Shown here in pieces: positions 8,953 through 18,614 of a DNA stretch of 64,000 nt. Both the position numbers and the translations under genes were made by a program. Below the pieces are notes generated by a model that saw only the letters and a program-made list of their open reading frames with translations, was not told the origin of the DNA and made no database searches. The stretch is from Prosthecobacter debontii (lineage in GTDB: Bacteria; Verrucomicrobiota; Verrucomicrobiia; Verrucomicrobiales; Akkermansiaceae). The DNA is taken from positions 1-64,000 of the forward strand of contig CAMAXN010000005.1 of the NCBI GenBank assembly GCA_945862245.1, read 5' to 3'. Position 1 is the stretch's first letter. Each line of letters opens with the position of its first letter.

Positions 8953-8970
8953 ATTGCAAAATAGTGCAAT
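8953..8970. promoter_or_regulatory. Candidate operator ATTGCA-N6-TGCAAT upstream of phosphorylase operon
   Basis: Perfect 6-bp arms (8953-8958 and 8965-8970) around the spacer AAATAG. It lies 174 bases before the phosphorylase start and after the LacI gene. The rest of 8837-9143 shows no gene. Identical arms occur at 28821-28838, and a one-mismatch copy at 18615-18632. Confidence 0.6.
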
Positions 8971-9143
8971 TTATACTTGTCGGAGAACCCTTAATGCTAT
9001 ATTTTATTTAAGTCAAAGGTCTGATTTCATCGAGAAAAACCGTCATATTCTCAGCCAGACACCTCGACTCCAGCCAATATTTTCCGAGATGGCAGAACTC
9101 ACGAATATATATCCGGTCGCTGAAAAGCAACATTCACCATTTT

Positions 9144-12100
9144 ATGCAATCTTCATCCGCCGTATACAATATAATCACCCCAACCGACCTCGCGGCAGGA
9201 CCAAAAACCGCTTCACAAGAAGACCCGAAAACTACCACCTCTTTTACGGTGACCCAGCATGATACCCAAGTGGTAATCAACGGAGAGGATTACCTATATA
9301 TTCCCAATGTGGACCAGATGCCGCCGTTCCTGATGAGCGTGGTTTCCGATTCGGACTTCTGGCTTTTTGTTGGCAGCAACGGCGGGTTCACCGCCGGACG
9401 GGTCGATCCGGACCATGCCGTTTTTCCCTATCAGACGGCGGACCGGATTCTCGCCCAACCCAAATCCAGCGGCATACTCAGCTTGGTGAAAGTGGACGGT
9501 GTCACATGGGAACCCTGGATTGCCGATTGTCCGCAACATGGAATCCTTCGTAATCTCTATAAACACGTTGCTGGAACGAGCGTCCTGTTTGAGGAAATCA
9601 ACCAGCCTCTGGGTCTGGCTTTCCGCTACAAACTCGCGGTTAGCGAGCGCTTTGGTCTGGTGCGGACCTGCCGCTTGGAGAACCTCGGTGACAAGCGCCG
9701 CCACATCCGCCTGCTAGACGGTTGGAATCACTTGTTGCCATCTGGAGTTACTCAGGAAACCTATTCCCGTTATAGTTATCTCGCCGTCGCCTACATGCGC
9801 CACGAGGCGGTGCCCGGCTGCGGACTGGGCATCTATACTCTCAACTCCGGTATCACCGACCGCGCGGAGCCAAGTGAGTCTCTACGGGTGTCTTGCGCAT
9901 GGTCGCTCGGCCTCGACCGGACGACCCTGCTCCTGTCAGATCGGCAATTAGACAACTTTCGCCGCTGCGGCGAAGCCGACGCGGAAACCGAAGCGCGGGG
10001 CGTATTCGGAGCTCATCTTCTCGCCACTGACCTCACGCTTGATCCGCTCGGTTCGCACGAATGGTTCGTCGTCGCTGACACTGGTCTCGACCACACCGAG
10101 GTGTCCCACTTACGGGATCGCCTCCAGCAACCCGAAACGCTCGGCGCGGAAATCACTGCCGACCTAGCCGCCGGTGTCCTAGCTTTGAAAAAACGTATCG
10201 CCGGCGCCGGCGCCATCCAACAAAGTGCCGACTCAAGAACCAGTGTCCACCACTTCGCCAACGTGCTTTTCAACTGCATGCGCGGCGGCACCCTGCACGA
10301 CAACTACCGGTTTCCGAGTAGCGACTTCAGTGCCTTTCTCAAGTGTCGGAATCTCGACATCCTGCGCAGGCACCGGGACTGGGTATCATCGCTACCGGAA
10401 TTCTGCTCGCTCGAGGAAATCACCACCCTCGCCGCTGCACGCGAGGACGCCCAGCTCTCCCGACTGGCGGGCGAATACCTGCCCATCTGCTTCAGCCGCC
10501 GCCACGGCGATCCGAGCCGCCCATGGAACCGTTTCGAAATCCACACCAAGGATGCCGAAGGTCGCCCGCTCTTCGCCTACGCAGGAAACTGGCGCGATAT
10601 TTTCCAGAATTGGGAAAGCCTCGCCTACAGCTATCCGAGCTGTTTCGAGCCGATGATCTCTATCTTCCTCAACGCCTCAACCGCCGACGGCTACAACCCC
10701 TACCGTATCACCCGCGCCGGCGTTGATTGGGAGGTATTCGACGCGGCGGACCCTTGGAGCCACATCGGCTACTGGGGCGACCATCAGATCATCTATCTGC
10801 TGCGCCTGCTGGAGGGACAAGAGCACTTCAGCCCTGGTCGCCTCACCACCCGGCTCAACTTGCGGAACCATACGTATGCGAACGTTCCTTATGAAATCGG
10901 CGGCTTCGACAAGTTGGTGTGCGATCCGAAACACTCGATCCATTTTAATGAAGCGCTCCACCAACAACTCATGGAGCGCGCCCGCACCATTGGTGGCGAC
11001 GGAAAATTGTTAGCTGGTGGGGATGGTGGGATAGTCCTCGTCTCTCTCGCAGAGAAACTGTTAGTACCACTGCTCGTCAAACTCAGCAACCTCGTCCCTG
11101 GCGGCGGCATCTGGCTCAACACCCAGCGCCCCGAATGGAATGATGCGAACAATGCACTTGCAGGCTGGGGACTATCCGTTGTCACCGTCTGCTACATACG
11201 CCGCTATCTGGTGTTCCTTGAATCGATTTTCAACGCCCCTGCCGATACCATATTCGAAATCAGTCAACCTGTCGCCAGGCTGCTCGCGAACCTCAGTGAA
11301 ATCCTGCCGAAAGCCGCCGCTGTCGGATCAGACGACTCAGCCCGCCTGCGCGTCACCGAATCTCTTGGCCGGGCTGGAGAAACCCACCGCCTAGCGGTCT
11401 ATACGCGGGAATCACCCGATTTCACCGAGGTTGGCATCCTTGCTGTGCGTGATTTTATCGCCCGTGCCCTCGATGCCGTCGATGCCACCCTGTTAGCGAA
11501 CCGCCGCGAAGAGCACCTCTTCCACAGTTACAATCTTCTCGAAATCAAAGAAGCGGAGGCGATCGTCCAGCCGCTCGACCTCATGCTCGAGGGACAGGTC
11601 GCCGCGCTCAGTAGCGGCATATTAGAGCCTACCGAAGTACTCAAATTGATGGTGGCGATGCGCGACAGCGCGCTTTATCGGGCAGATCAGAATAGCTACC
11701 TGCTTTATCCGGACCGCGAAATTACACCCTTCCTAGAGCGCAACACCCTGCCAGCAAATTGGGAGACAAAACTCCCTAACTTGGCTAAATCCATCCTCGA
11801 CGGCGGTCGTGATTTGATCCGCCTTGACGGCGACGGGCGGGCCCATTTTCACCCGGACCTCACCAATGCCCGCGACCTAGAAACCAAGCTCAACAATCTG
11901 GTGGCCGAACCCGCATTGAAAGATGCTTTGGAGAAGGACCGCACCGCAGTGATGGAGCTTTGGGAACAAGTCTTCCACCACCGTTCGTTCACCGGACGCA
12001 GCGGAGCGATGTTCGCCTTTGAAGGATTGGGCAGCATTTACTGGCACATGGTGGCCAAGCTGCTGCTAGCGCTGCAGGAAATTCATTCGCAGGTTGTAAA

Positions 12101-12638
12101 GGAAAACTCGGACACTGCGGAAGCCCTACTTCTTGCGAAAGTCTACGGGGAAATCCGCAACGGCCTTGGATTTACCAAGAATTCGAAAACCTACGGAGCC
12201 TTCCCAAGCGATCCTTACTCGCACTCACCGCGTCACCGCGGCGCCCAACAACCGGGAATGACCGGTCAGGTGAAAGAGGAAATCCTCACCCGCATGGGCG
12301 AACTCGGAGTCCATATTGAGAGCGGATGCGTACGATTCTACCCCGTTCTGCTCGAGCATAGTGAGTTTTTCACCGTACCCCACACTTTTGAGTTCATCGA
12401 TACGGCTGGCAAACCTCAAACATGGAACCTTGGCGCAGGCACACTCGCCTTCACCGTCTTTCAGGTTCCCGTCTGCTATCAGTTAGATGAACATGCCACG
12501 ATCAAGTTAGAATTTTACGATGGCGGTTCCAGATACATCGAAGGTAACCTTCTGTCGCTCAAAGAGAGCCAGCACTTGTTCGAACGCGACGGCACCATCC
12601 GCGCCATCACCGTCACGATCCCGGAAGCCCTGCCGTGA
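9144..12638 (+). CDS. Large glycoside phosphorylase, probably beta-1,3-glucan/oligoglucan phosphorylase (GH94/GH149/GH161 clan)
   Basis: A 1164-residue protein without a signal peptide, so cytoplasmic. It has the layout of inverting glycoside phosphorylases: an N-terminal beta-sandwich (FWLFVGSNGGFTAGR, SRYSYLAVAYMRHE), an (alpha/alpha)6-barrel, and a C-terminal beta domain. RPEWNDANNALAGWG (about 663-677) corresponds to the WND motif of GH94, so Asp667 is the likely acid catalyst. NASTADGYNPYRITRAGVDWEV and DPWSHIGYWGDHQI are strongly conserved-looking blocks. Length and motifs fit the ~1100-1200-residue beta-1,3-glucan phosphorylases of GH149/GH161 better than the ~800-residue cellobiose phosphorylases. 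The exact family is my inference. The reaction would be beta-1,3-oligoglucan + phosphate to glucose 1-phosphate. A GPH symporter gene follows 19 bases later. Confidence 0.78.
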   Translation: MQSSSAVYNIITPTDLAAGPKTASQEDPKTTTSFTVTQHDTQVVINGEDYLYIPNVDQMPPFLMSVVSDSDFWLFVGSNGGFTAGRVDPDHAVFPYQTADRILAQPKSSGILSLVKVDGVTWEPWIADCPQHGILRNLYKHVAGTSVLFEEINQPLGLAFRYKLAVSERFGLVRTCRLENLGDKRRHIRLLDGWNHLLPSGVTQETYSRYSYLAVAYMRHEAVPGCGLGIYTLNSGITDRAEPSESLRVSCAWSLGLDRTTLLLSDRQLDNFRRCGEADAETEARGVFGAHLLATDLTLDPLGSHEWFVVADTGLDHTEVSHLRDRLQQPETLGAEITADLAAGVLALKKRIAGAGAIQQSADSRTSVHHFANVLFNCMRGGTLHDNYRFPSSDFSAFLKCRNLDILRRHRDWVSSLPEFCSLEEITTLAAAREDAQLSRLAGEYLPICFSRRHGDPSRPWNRFEIHTKDAEGRPLFAYAGNWRDIFQNWESLAYSYPSCFEPMISIFLNASTADGYNPYRITRAGVDWEVFDAADPWSHIGYWGDHQIIYLLRLLEGQEHFSPGRLTTRLNLRNHTYANVPYEIGGFDKLVCDPKHSIHFNEALHQQLMERARTIGGDGKLLAGGDGGIVLVSLAEKLLVPLLVKLSNLVPGGGIWLNTQRPEWNDANNALAGWGLSVVTVCYIRRYLVFLESIFNAPADTIFEISQPVARLLANLSEILPKAAAVGSDDSARLRVTESLGRAGETHRLAVYTRESPDFTEVGILAVRDFIARALDAVDATLLANRREEHLFHSYNLLEIKEAEAIVQPLDLMLEGQVAALSSGILEPTEVLKLMVAMRDSALYRADQNSYLLYPDREITPFLERNTLPANWETKLPNLAKSILDGGRDLIRLDGDGRAHFHPDLTNARDLETKLNNLVAEPALKDALEKDRTAVMELWEQVFHHRSFTGRSGAMFAFEGLGSIYWHMVAKLLLALQEIHSQVVKENSDTAEALLLAKVYGEIRNGLGFTKNSKTYGAFPSDPYSHSPRHRGAQQPGMTGQVKEEILTRMGELGVHIESGCVRFYPVLLEHSEFFTVPHTFEFIDTAGKPQTWNLGAGTLAFTVFQVPVCYQLDEHATIKLEFYDGGSRYIEGNLLSLKESQHLFERDGTIRAITVTIPEALP

Positions 12639-12657
12639 CTCACACTATCAAAAACCC

Positions 12658-14082
12658 ATGAAATTATCGATTCAGGAAAAAATAGGCTACGGCCTCGGGG
12701 ATACTGCCAGCAACTTCGTCTGGGCGCTCATGATGAATTTCATCATGTTCTTCTATACCGACATCTTCGGCATCACCGCCGTGGCTGCGGGGACCATGCT
12801 GTTATTTGCCCGCTTCACCGATGGGATCTGGGACTTCTTCGTTGGAGCTGTCGCCGACCGGACGAAAACGAAGTGGGGGCGCTTCCGTCCTTACCTCGTC
12901 TGGCTCTGCGTCCCGCTGGCTATAGTTTTCGTGTTGGCATTCACCACGCCTGACATAAGCCCTGCAGGCAAGCTCGTCTGGGCATGGGTCACCTACAACT
13001 TACTGATGCTGATCTATTCCGCGATCAACGTGCCTTATGGTGCTCTATCAGGTGTGATGACCGACGACTCGCTTGAGCGCACCAGCATCAATAGCTACCG
13101 GATGTCGCTCGCGCAGATTGGCGGAATCGTTGCTAACTCCACCTTCATGGTACTCATTATCAAGCTGGGCGGTGACACAGGAGATAAGCAGTTGAATCAG
13201 CAAATCGGAGCGCAGAATACTGTTTTTCTTTTCAGTATCATTGCGACGGTGCTTTTCCTGATCTCATTCTTGACCACTAAGGAGCGTATTCATCCGCCAG
13301 TTACCCAGAAAACCAGTTTGCTCGAAGATTTAAAGATGCTCTTCAGGAATCGTCACTGGATTATGATGTTTGCGACTGGCGTCATTAACATCACCTTAGC
13401 CGTTGTGCGTGGCACTGCGGGCATCTATTACCTTCAGCGCTATCTGAAACTTGATTCTTCCGGGGATACTAAGTCCTTTTTTAAATGGGAGTCCGGTCAG
13501 GCCCTTGAGGTTTTCTATCTTGGTCAAATCGGTACCTACTTCTTGATTGGTGGCTTGGCGATGATACTCGGGGCGATGATGACCCGCTTCGTCGTCAAAA
13601 TCATGGGCAAAAAGTGGTCTTTTATCGGTAGCCTCGTCATGGTGGCGGTCACGGCGATACCCTTCTATTTTATCACCCCTGACCAAATGCCCTTGGTCTA
13701 TCTCTTTCAAATTCTTGGTATGATTTTCTCTGGCATCAACGCGACGCTTTTCTGGGCGATGGTGGCCGACACAGCTGACTATCAAGAGTGGAAGTTTAAA
13801 GTACGTACCACTGGCGTGGCCTTCTCTGCGACCACTTCCGCGCAAAAAGCGGGTATGGGAATCGGTGCAGCATTTGCTGGTTTTCTCATCTCATATTTTG
13901 GTTACGATCCGAAAGCCATCGAGCAAACACCGGATGCAATCCACGGTATTCTGCTTCTTAATAGCCTTATCCCTGCGTTAGGTCTGCTGCTGCTCGCTGC
14001 CCTGTTCATCTTCTATGGATTGAACGAAACGCTTTGCAAAACCATGCGCGAGGACCTCGCCAGTCGCCGTCTGTTAGAATAG
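12658..14082 (+). CDS. GPH-family sugar:cation symporter (MFS)
   Basis: A 474-residue integral membrane protein starting MKLSIQEKIGYGLGDTASN, the typical N-terminus of glycoside-pentoside-hexuronide symporters (MelB/XynB type). About 12 hydrophobic segments are visible, with the cytoplasmic loop DRTKTKWGRFRPYL (about residues 68-81), the family's conserved motif between helices 2 and 3. The frame is open further upstream within the phosphorylase gene, but ATG 12658, 19 bases after that gene's stop, gives the standard start. Co-transcription with the phosphorylase suggests import of short beta-1,3-glucan oligosaccharides or disaccharides across the inner membrane. The substrate is inferred from context only. 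Confidence 0.92.
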   Translation: MKLSIQEKIGYGLGDTASNFVWALMMNFIMFFYTDIFGITAVAAGTMLLFARFTDGIWDFFVGAVADRTKTKWGRFRPYLVWLCVPLAIVFVLAFTTPDISPAGKLVWAWVTYNLLMLIYSAINVPYGALSGVMTDDSLERTSINSYRMSLAQIGGIVANSTFMVLIIKLGGDTGDKQLNQQIGAQNTVFLFSIIATVLFLISFLTTKERIHPPVTQKTSLLEDLKMLFRNRHWIMMFATGVINITLAVVRGTAGIYYLQRYLKLDSSGDTKSFFKWESGQALEVFYLGQIGTYFLIGGLAMILGAMMTRFVVKIMGKKWSFIGSLVMVAVTAIPFYFITPDQMPLVYLFQILGMIFSGINATLFWAMVADTADYQEWKFKVRTTGVAFSATTSAQKAGMGIGAAFAGFLISYFGYDPKAIEQTPDAIHGILLLNSLIPALGLLLLAALFIFYGLNETLCKTMREDLASRRLLE

Positions 14083-14088
14083 TCATGA

Positions 14089-14100
14089 ATTGCGCGCAAT
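14089..14100. promoter_or_regulatory. Perfect 12-bp palindrome ATTGCGCGCAAT
   Basis: It lies 7 bases after the symporter stop. It shares the outer half-site ATTGC/GCAAT with the candidate operators but without the 6-bp spacer, and has a central CG, which is common in LacI-type operators. Its position after the operon argues against a simple promoter role. It may be chance. Confidence 0.3.
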
Positions 14101-14145
14101 ATCCCCCCTATGATAGCCTCATTCAATCAGACCGCTCTGTTTGTA

Positions 14146-14508
14146 CTAATGGTGTCTAGCGGTGCCAGAACCGATGGTGACGAACCCTTTCTGAACATCG
14201 AGGCCGGTGCCGAGGTGGGTTGGTCCACGACGATCGTTCATGTAGGGATCAAATGTCTGGGCATAGGCGCGATTGGCTCCGTTGGTGTTGTCCCACGCCA
14301 GAGGATAGAGGTTGTTGTTTTCAATCGTCGACAAGCTCGAGCAGGCGCCGATTTCACGCAAGTTGCTGAGGCTGCTTGCGGACAAGGCTGCCGTCTTGGC
14401 ACGACTGGCAAACGCCAAGGAAGCGGCAGCTAGTGTTGCAATGACCGCGATGGTGACGAGAATTTCTACAAGTGTAAAACCGCTCCTATAGTCTCTACTA
14501 GGTTTTAT
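14146..14508 (-). pseudogene. Prepilin-like gene remnant, start codon lost and C-terminus short
   Basis: On the minus strand the frame reads NIKPSRDYRS, then GFTLVEILVTIAVIATLAAAS, a type IV prepilin signal and hydrophobic helix, then LREIGACSSLSTIENNNLYP and an ending GTARHH with a stop at 14146. At the expected start the codon is ATA, where ATG would give the usual short prepilin leader, and no other ATG is available. At ~120 residues the product is about half the length of the related protein at 17714-18481 and lacks its H-X9-DG end. I read this as a decayed paralogue downstream of the GH16 gene. Confidence 0.7.
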
Positions 14509-14535
14509 GTTGAGAATCCTCAGATCTTGTAAAAG

Positions 14536-17439
14536 TCAGTGGCGGGTGACTTTGAGGCGAAAAAAATTCGCCGTCTCGGGCCCGAGTGGGATGGTGCAAG
14601 TCACAATCCTTGTCGACCCGCTGCCGGAGACAACTTCTCGTGAGACATTGGCTGGAATCCATGACAAGGGCGTGAGCGTTTCACTCGACTCGACAGTGAA
14701 GTCGAGACCGTCAGAAACCGCCACCAAGCTAAGCGGATAGCTAAACTCAATGGACTCGACTTGCTTGGTGAGAAGTGTAGCCGCACGCGTGTGGGCGGCT
14801 GGATTCTGGCCGGTGGTGAACTCCATGAGATTGGGTTCGCCATCGCTGTTAGAATCGATCGTATCAGACGCTTGGCCGGCGTTGATGGTGGTGCCGTAGT
14901 GGTTGTAGCGCCACCTTTCTAGGGCGGTTCCGGTAACAGTCACGAGGAATGAAGTGAATGCAGAGAGATCGCCATCGCTCACGGTAACAGTAACGGTGGC
15001 ACTGCCCAGCTCTCCAGCGGCGGGCTGGATGGTGACACTGCGCTCCGCGGAGGAACCGCTGATAACGATGCCTGAGAGTGGGACAAGCTTGGAATTGGAT
15101 GAACTCCCCGTTATGACAAGTGAGCCGGGTAAGGTATCAAGATCGCCGATAGCGACGAGAAGGGCTGCGGACTTGCTGTTTGTAGCAATCGTTTGATCAG
15201 CGATTGTCGTGATGGTCGGAGCGTCGTTCACGGCGGCGACAGTGACCTCAAAGGAGTTCTCGGAGGTCGTGGTTCCATCATCGACGACGAGCGTGATGGT
15301 GGCGGTGCCGCTCTGGTTGGATACGGGTGTGATGGTGACTGTGCGGTTCGCTCCGCTGCCACCAAGGAGGATGTTAGCATCCGGAATGAGTGCGGTGTTG
15401 GATGAGGTGCCGGTGACGATGAGTTCGGCAGCCGCCGTATCTTCGTCATTTACGGTGAACGAAAGCTCGGCGGTGGATTGGTCTTCGTTGATGGTTTGAT
15501 TGGCGATTTCAGTTAGAGTTGGGGTTTTATTCAACGCGGTGATTTTCACTGTGCCGAAGGGTGCGACATCAGTGGACCAGACATTCACGCCAACGGTCTG
15601 GAAGCCGTATTGCACATGCCGTCCCACCCCCGGGTTGGTTTTCATGGAGATGCTGAAAGTGCCGTTCACCAAGGGCGTAGACACGACAGTGTGCGATGAG
15701 TAGTCCGGAGAAAAATCCTTGATGAAGGCGACAGAGGTATGGGTGCTGGTCAGCGTGTTCTCGGCAACTGTCCCTGTGAAGATCACTGTTTGTCCTGCGA
15801 GGGTATCGGTTTTCTCCACATACATGCTGGCCTCCATGATCTTGTTACCGGGGCGACCGGGTGCTCCGCCGCCGATGTACCAGTAGGGATCGGGATTATT
15901 GATCGAGTTTGGTCCAAGGGTCAGGGTGGCACTGGAGAAGCTGGCTTTGAGATCCGCCGTGTTCCAGACGTCTCCATATTGAAAGTCGCCTCCGTTTGTT
16001 GGAAGATTAAAGACGTTCATGTAACCGAGCCAGGTTTCATTCGGATCGACCGTGACGGATGTGCCGACCGGTGGCTCGACGATGGTGTTGTCTGTTAGTC
16101 TCATGTCGTCAAACCAGACCGAACCGCCTGCGCTGGCGGGTTGCCGGAAGACCACCTGCTTGCGGACTTTGACAGTTCCGGCAGGTGCCACCAATTTGCT
16201 GACCGACCCGATGACCGCGCCGTTGAGAGGGTTTATGTTGGTGTTAACGACGAAGTTCTGCCAGACCCCGGCGGTGCTGGTGGAGGTCATGGCAGCCGAG
16301 CGATAGAGCGAGAGGATGTTGTTATTCGCGTCCATGAACGAAACATCGATCCAGGCGGAGTTCGCCCCGGCGATCTTGTCATTACTCGGCGTGAATAACC
16401 AGCTATCCGCGGAAAACGAATCGCCGGGAGCCGCGGTAACATCCTGCCAAGCGCCTGAGTTGTTGGCTGCGCCACTGAACTGCCCGAAGATCTTGAGGCT
16501 CTTCGCTCCTTCGTGCGTTGTGCCGGTCTCCGAATAGACATTGGAACCGTAAGTCGTCCAGTTTGGCAGGCCGGCGGTTTCAAACCCCGGATCGAGCAGC
16601 ACATTGCTATCGACAGGAGGTGTGACAGAGTCTGATTCGTAAACTCGGACATAATCCACCGTCATTCGCTGCGGGAAAACCGTCGAACTATTCGGACTAC
16701 CAGGCCAGTTTCCTCCCACCGCAACGTTGAGAATTAGAAATTGAGGCTGATTAAAAACCCAGCTGCTGCCAGCGGGTAGACTGGCGGGAGTGACTGTGAA
16801 GAAAAGTTGACCGTCGAGAAACCAGCGGATCCGGTTTTGCTCCCACTCGATGGCATATACATGGAAGTCATCGCCCAGTGCAGCCTCAGATAGAACAGTA
16901 TTTCCGGAAATTCCACCTCCGCCGGAATAACCAGGTCCGTGGACTGTTCCGTAAAGGGTGGATGGCAGTGAGCCAATGTTTTCAATGATGTCGATCTCGC
17001 CGCAATTAGGCCAGCCAACTGCATCAATATTTGTTCCTAACATCCAGAAGGCCGGCCAGATTCCCTGGCCTTTTGGGATTTTAATACGAGCCTCAATGCG
17101 TCCGTAAGTCCACGCCTGCTTGCCTTTGGTCAGCAGGCGGGCAGAGGTGTAGTTTTTTCCGCTGTAATTCTCCGCGCGGGCTTCGATGACGAGCGTACCG
17201 TTCTCTATGCGAGCATTTTGGGTGCGATTCGTGTAATACTGTAGCTCGTTGTTACCCCACCCCGAACCTCCTATGTCGTAGTTCCACTTTGCAGGGTCAG
17301 GTGATGTGCCGTCGCTTTGTGAAAATTCATCGGCCCAGACCAGATTGCGCCCTAGTATGGACTGCGCCACCACCACCGAAGCCAAGGCCACAATACCTAA
17401 TAGGTAGCGACGTGCAGAAGCAAAGTAGGTGGAGTTCAC
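14536..17439 (-). CDS. Secreted multi-domain GH16 endo-beta-1,3-glucanase (laminarinase)
   Basis: A 967-residue protein with a signal peptide (about 1-30) and a GH16 catalytic domain (about 31-270) carrying GEIDIIENIG. Glu148 is the expected nucleophile and Glu153 the acid/base. WADEF, WNYDIGGSGWGNNELQYYT and the WPAFWML segment fit laminarinases. Next are a carbohydrate-binding-type beta-sandwich (about 278-440, starting LLDPGFETAGLPNW), an unknown beta domain (about 455-640, starting ETWLGYMNVFNLP), two cadherin/Ig-like repeats (about 650-850) and a C-terminal region with DSNSDGEPNLMEF, ending FFRLKVTRH. It should cleave beta-1,3-glucans outside the cell. The start is GTG at 17437-17439 and overlaps a 36-bp inverted repeat. 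The gene lies in the glucan locus. Confidence 0.92.
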   Translation of the reverse strand: MNSTYFASARRYLLGIVALASVVVAQSILGRNLVWADEFSQSDGTSPDPAKWNYDIGGSGWGNNELQYYTNRTQNARIENGTLVIEARAENYSGKNYTSARLLTKGKQAWTYGRIEARIKIPKGQGIWPAFWMLGTNIDAVGWPNCGEIDIIENIGSLPSTLYGTVHGPGYSGGGGISGNTVLSEAALGDDFHVYAIEWEQNRIRWFLDGQLFFTVTPASLPAGSSWVFNQPQFLILNVAVGGNWPGSPNSSTVFPQRMTVDYVRVYESDSVTPPVDSNVLLDPGFETAGLPNWTTYGSNVYSETGTTHEGAKSLKIFGQFSGAANNSGAWQDVTAAPGDSFSADSWLFTPSNDKIAGANSAWIDVSFMDANNNILSLYRSAAMTSTSTAGVWQNFVVNTNINPLNGAVIGSVSKLVAPAGTVKVRKQVVFRQPASAGGSVWFDDMRLTDNTIVEPPVGTSVTVDPNETWLGYMNVFNLPTNGGDFQYGDVWNTADLKASFSSATLTLGPNSINNPDPYWYIGGGAPGRPGNKIMEASMYVEKTDTLAGQTVIFTGTVAENTLTSTHTSVAFIKDFSPDYSSHTVVSTPLVNGTFSISMKTNPGVGRHVQYGFQTVGVNVWSTDVAPFGTVKITALNKTPTLTEIANQTINEDQSTAELSFTVNDEDTAAAELIVTGTSSNTALIPDANILLGGSGANRTVTITPVSNQSGTATITLVVDDGTTTSENSFEVTVAAVNDAPTITTIADQTIATNSKSAALLVAIGDLDTLPGSLVITGSSSNSKLVPLSGIVISGSSAERSVTIQPAAGELGSATVTVTVSDGDLSAFTSFLVTVTGTALERWRYNHYGTTINAGQASDTIDSNSDGEPNLMEFTTGQNPAAHTRAATLLTKQVESIEFSYPLSLVAVSDGLDFTVESSETLTPLSWIPANVSREVVSGSGSTRIVTCTIPLGPETANFFRLKVTRH

Positions 17440-17469
17440 AATCGAAAAATAATTTTGATTTATGTGAAC
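17434..17469. promoter_or_regulatory. 36-bp inverted repeat over the GH16 start codon
   Basis: Outer 7-bp arms GTTCACA (17434-17440) and TGTGAAC (17463-17469) match perfectly. An inner offset pairing AATC/GATT followed by A/T runs is also possible. GTTCACAA with one variable base and CGA recurs at 21261-21271, upstream of the next secreted-protein gene. It could be an operator or an mRNA structure that affects translation of the GTG start. The rest of 17470-17713 shows no supported gene. Confidence 0.4.
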
Positions 17470-17713
17470 TACATTTTATGAAACTTAATAACAATGAAAT
17501 CGTCAGGAAACCTGAGCCAAGGTGTAATTTCCTAGATTGGTCATTGGTGATTTTGTGGTCGGTGGCGCAGTAGATGGAAATGATCTAGAAGATCTAATTG
17601 CGCTCCACAAGATCGCGGGCGAGTAGCTGAGCTGGCGGCGCTCAAGCCACAAATTGATCATGTTCTTCTAACGACTAGCGACAAGAGCCAAAATTCCGGA
17701 CGACGCCTAAACT

Positions 17714-18481
17714 TCAGCGAGCTCGCTTAGTGCCGCCCCAGAACACGTTGTTGATACCTCCAAGTTTGTCCAGCGCCTTAATTTCCTTGATCGTCTTGGT
17801 GTCGCAGTGCCCATCATAGTATGCGACGATTGCCTTGTTTTGATGGCGATAAGCGATCTTGCTATCCTCGGATTTCCCTTCTACGGGTGAGCTAGCCCAG
17901 CGGAAGCGCCCGCCGTAATTGGCGATCCAGTCGGTGGCAGTAATGAAGGCAAATTGCTCACTCGGGTTTTTGACGGAAGCCACCGTGTGTCCTCGGGAGG
18001 TGCCAGGATTTCCCCAATCGCCACCTGGGACGTTTTCATTGTTGTAGGCAAAGCTGGCCGAAATACGGCTCCAATATTTTTTCTTGGCTCTGACCACGAT
18101 CGGGTCTAGCACCACTTCAGGCAGTTTGTCGACCCCTTCGAATTCCACCGCGTCCTCAATATCAAGTTCTTCACCAATCAAGGGTAAGAGGAATTCGGGA
18201 TTATAGTGCCATGGGGTGCCTGGTTTCGATTCGTCATCGAATGAATAGGAAGCTACATATTTACCGTTGTTTTCCGTCGCATACATTGTGTTGGCAATGA
18301 CGAGTCCGCTTATGCGCTTTGTGGCCGTCACAGTAAGGGCCTTTTCTCGCATTTTGGCAACGGCGAGCGTGCTCAACGAGGCGAGGACAATAATGATGGT
18401 GATCGTGACGAGAAGCTCAACCAAGGTGAATCCACGGGCTCTTTTGATATTTGTATTTAATGAGTTTTTCATTTTTTTCAT
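17714..18481 (-). CDS. Prepilin-type protein with C-terminal H-X9-DG motif
   Basis: A 255-residue protein with a short basic leader followed by GFTLVELLVTITIIIVLAS (about residues 17-35), the prepilin peptidase site and hydrophobic helix used by type II secretion pseudopilins and type IV pilins. Near the C-terminus YRHQNKAIVAYYDGHCDT contains His followed nine residues later by Asp-Gly, the H-X9-DG motif of pilin-like proteins that are expanded in Verrucomicrobia, Lentisphaerae and Planctomycetes. These may be surface or secretion-linked proteins, but their job is not established. A palindrome 134 bases upstream (18615-18632) matches the candidate operator, which ties this gene to the glucan regulon. 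Confidence 0.88.
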   Translation of the reverse strand: MKKMKNSLNTNIKRARGFTLVELLVTITIIIVLASLSTLAVAKMREKALTVTATKRISGLVIANTMYATENNGKYVASYSFDDESKPGTPWHYNPEFLLPLIGEELDIEDAVEFEGVDKLPEVVLDPIVVRAKKKYWSRISASFAYNNENVPGGDWGNPGTSRGHTVASVKNPSEQFAFITATDWIANYGGRFRWASSPVEGKSEDSKIAYRHQNKAIVAYYDGHCDTKTIKEIKALDKLGGINNVFWGGTKRAR

Positions 18482-18614
18482 GATTAAGAGGCCATCGGGT
18501 CGAAAACTAACCGGGAGCTGTGAGTTACGACTCTCTGCGGTTATGTGGTTCAGCCTTCCGATAGGAACTTGTGAAAGTCAAGAATAGACTCGTCCGAGGA
18601 TCGCGCAAACATAT

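Noticed and set aside
17470..17713. Possible C-terminal gene remnant with a short open frame near 17545-17630
   Set aside because: About 30 residues without a recognisable family; too little to call.
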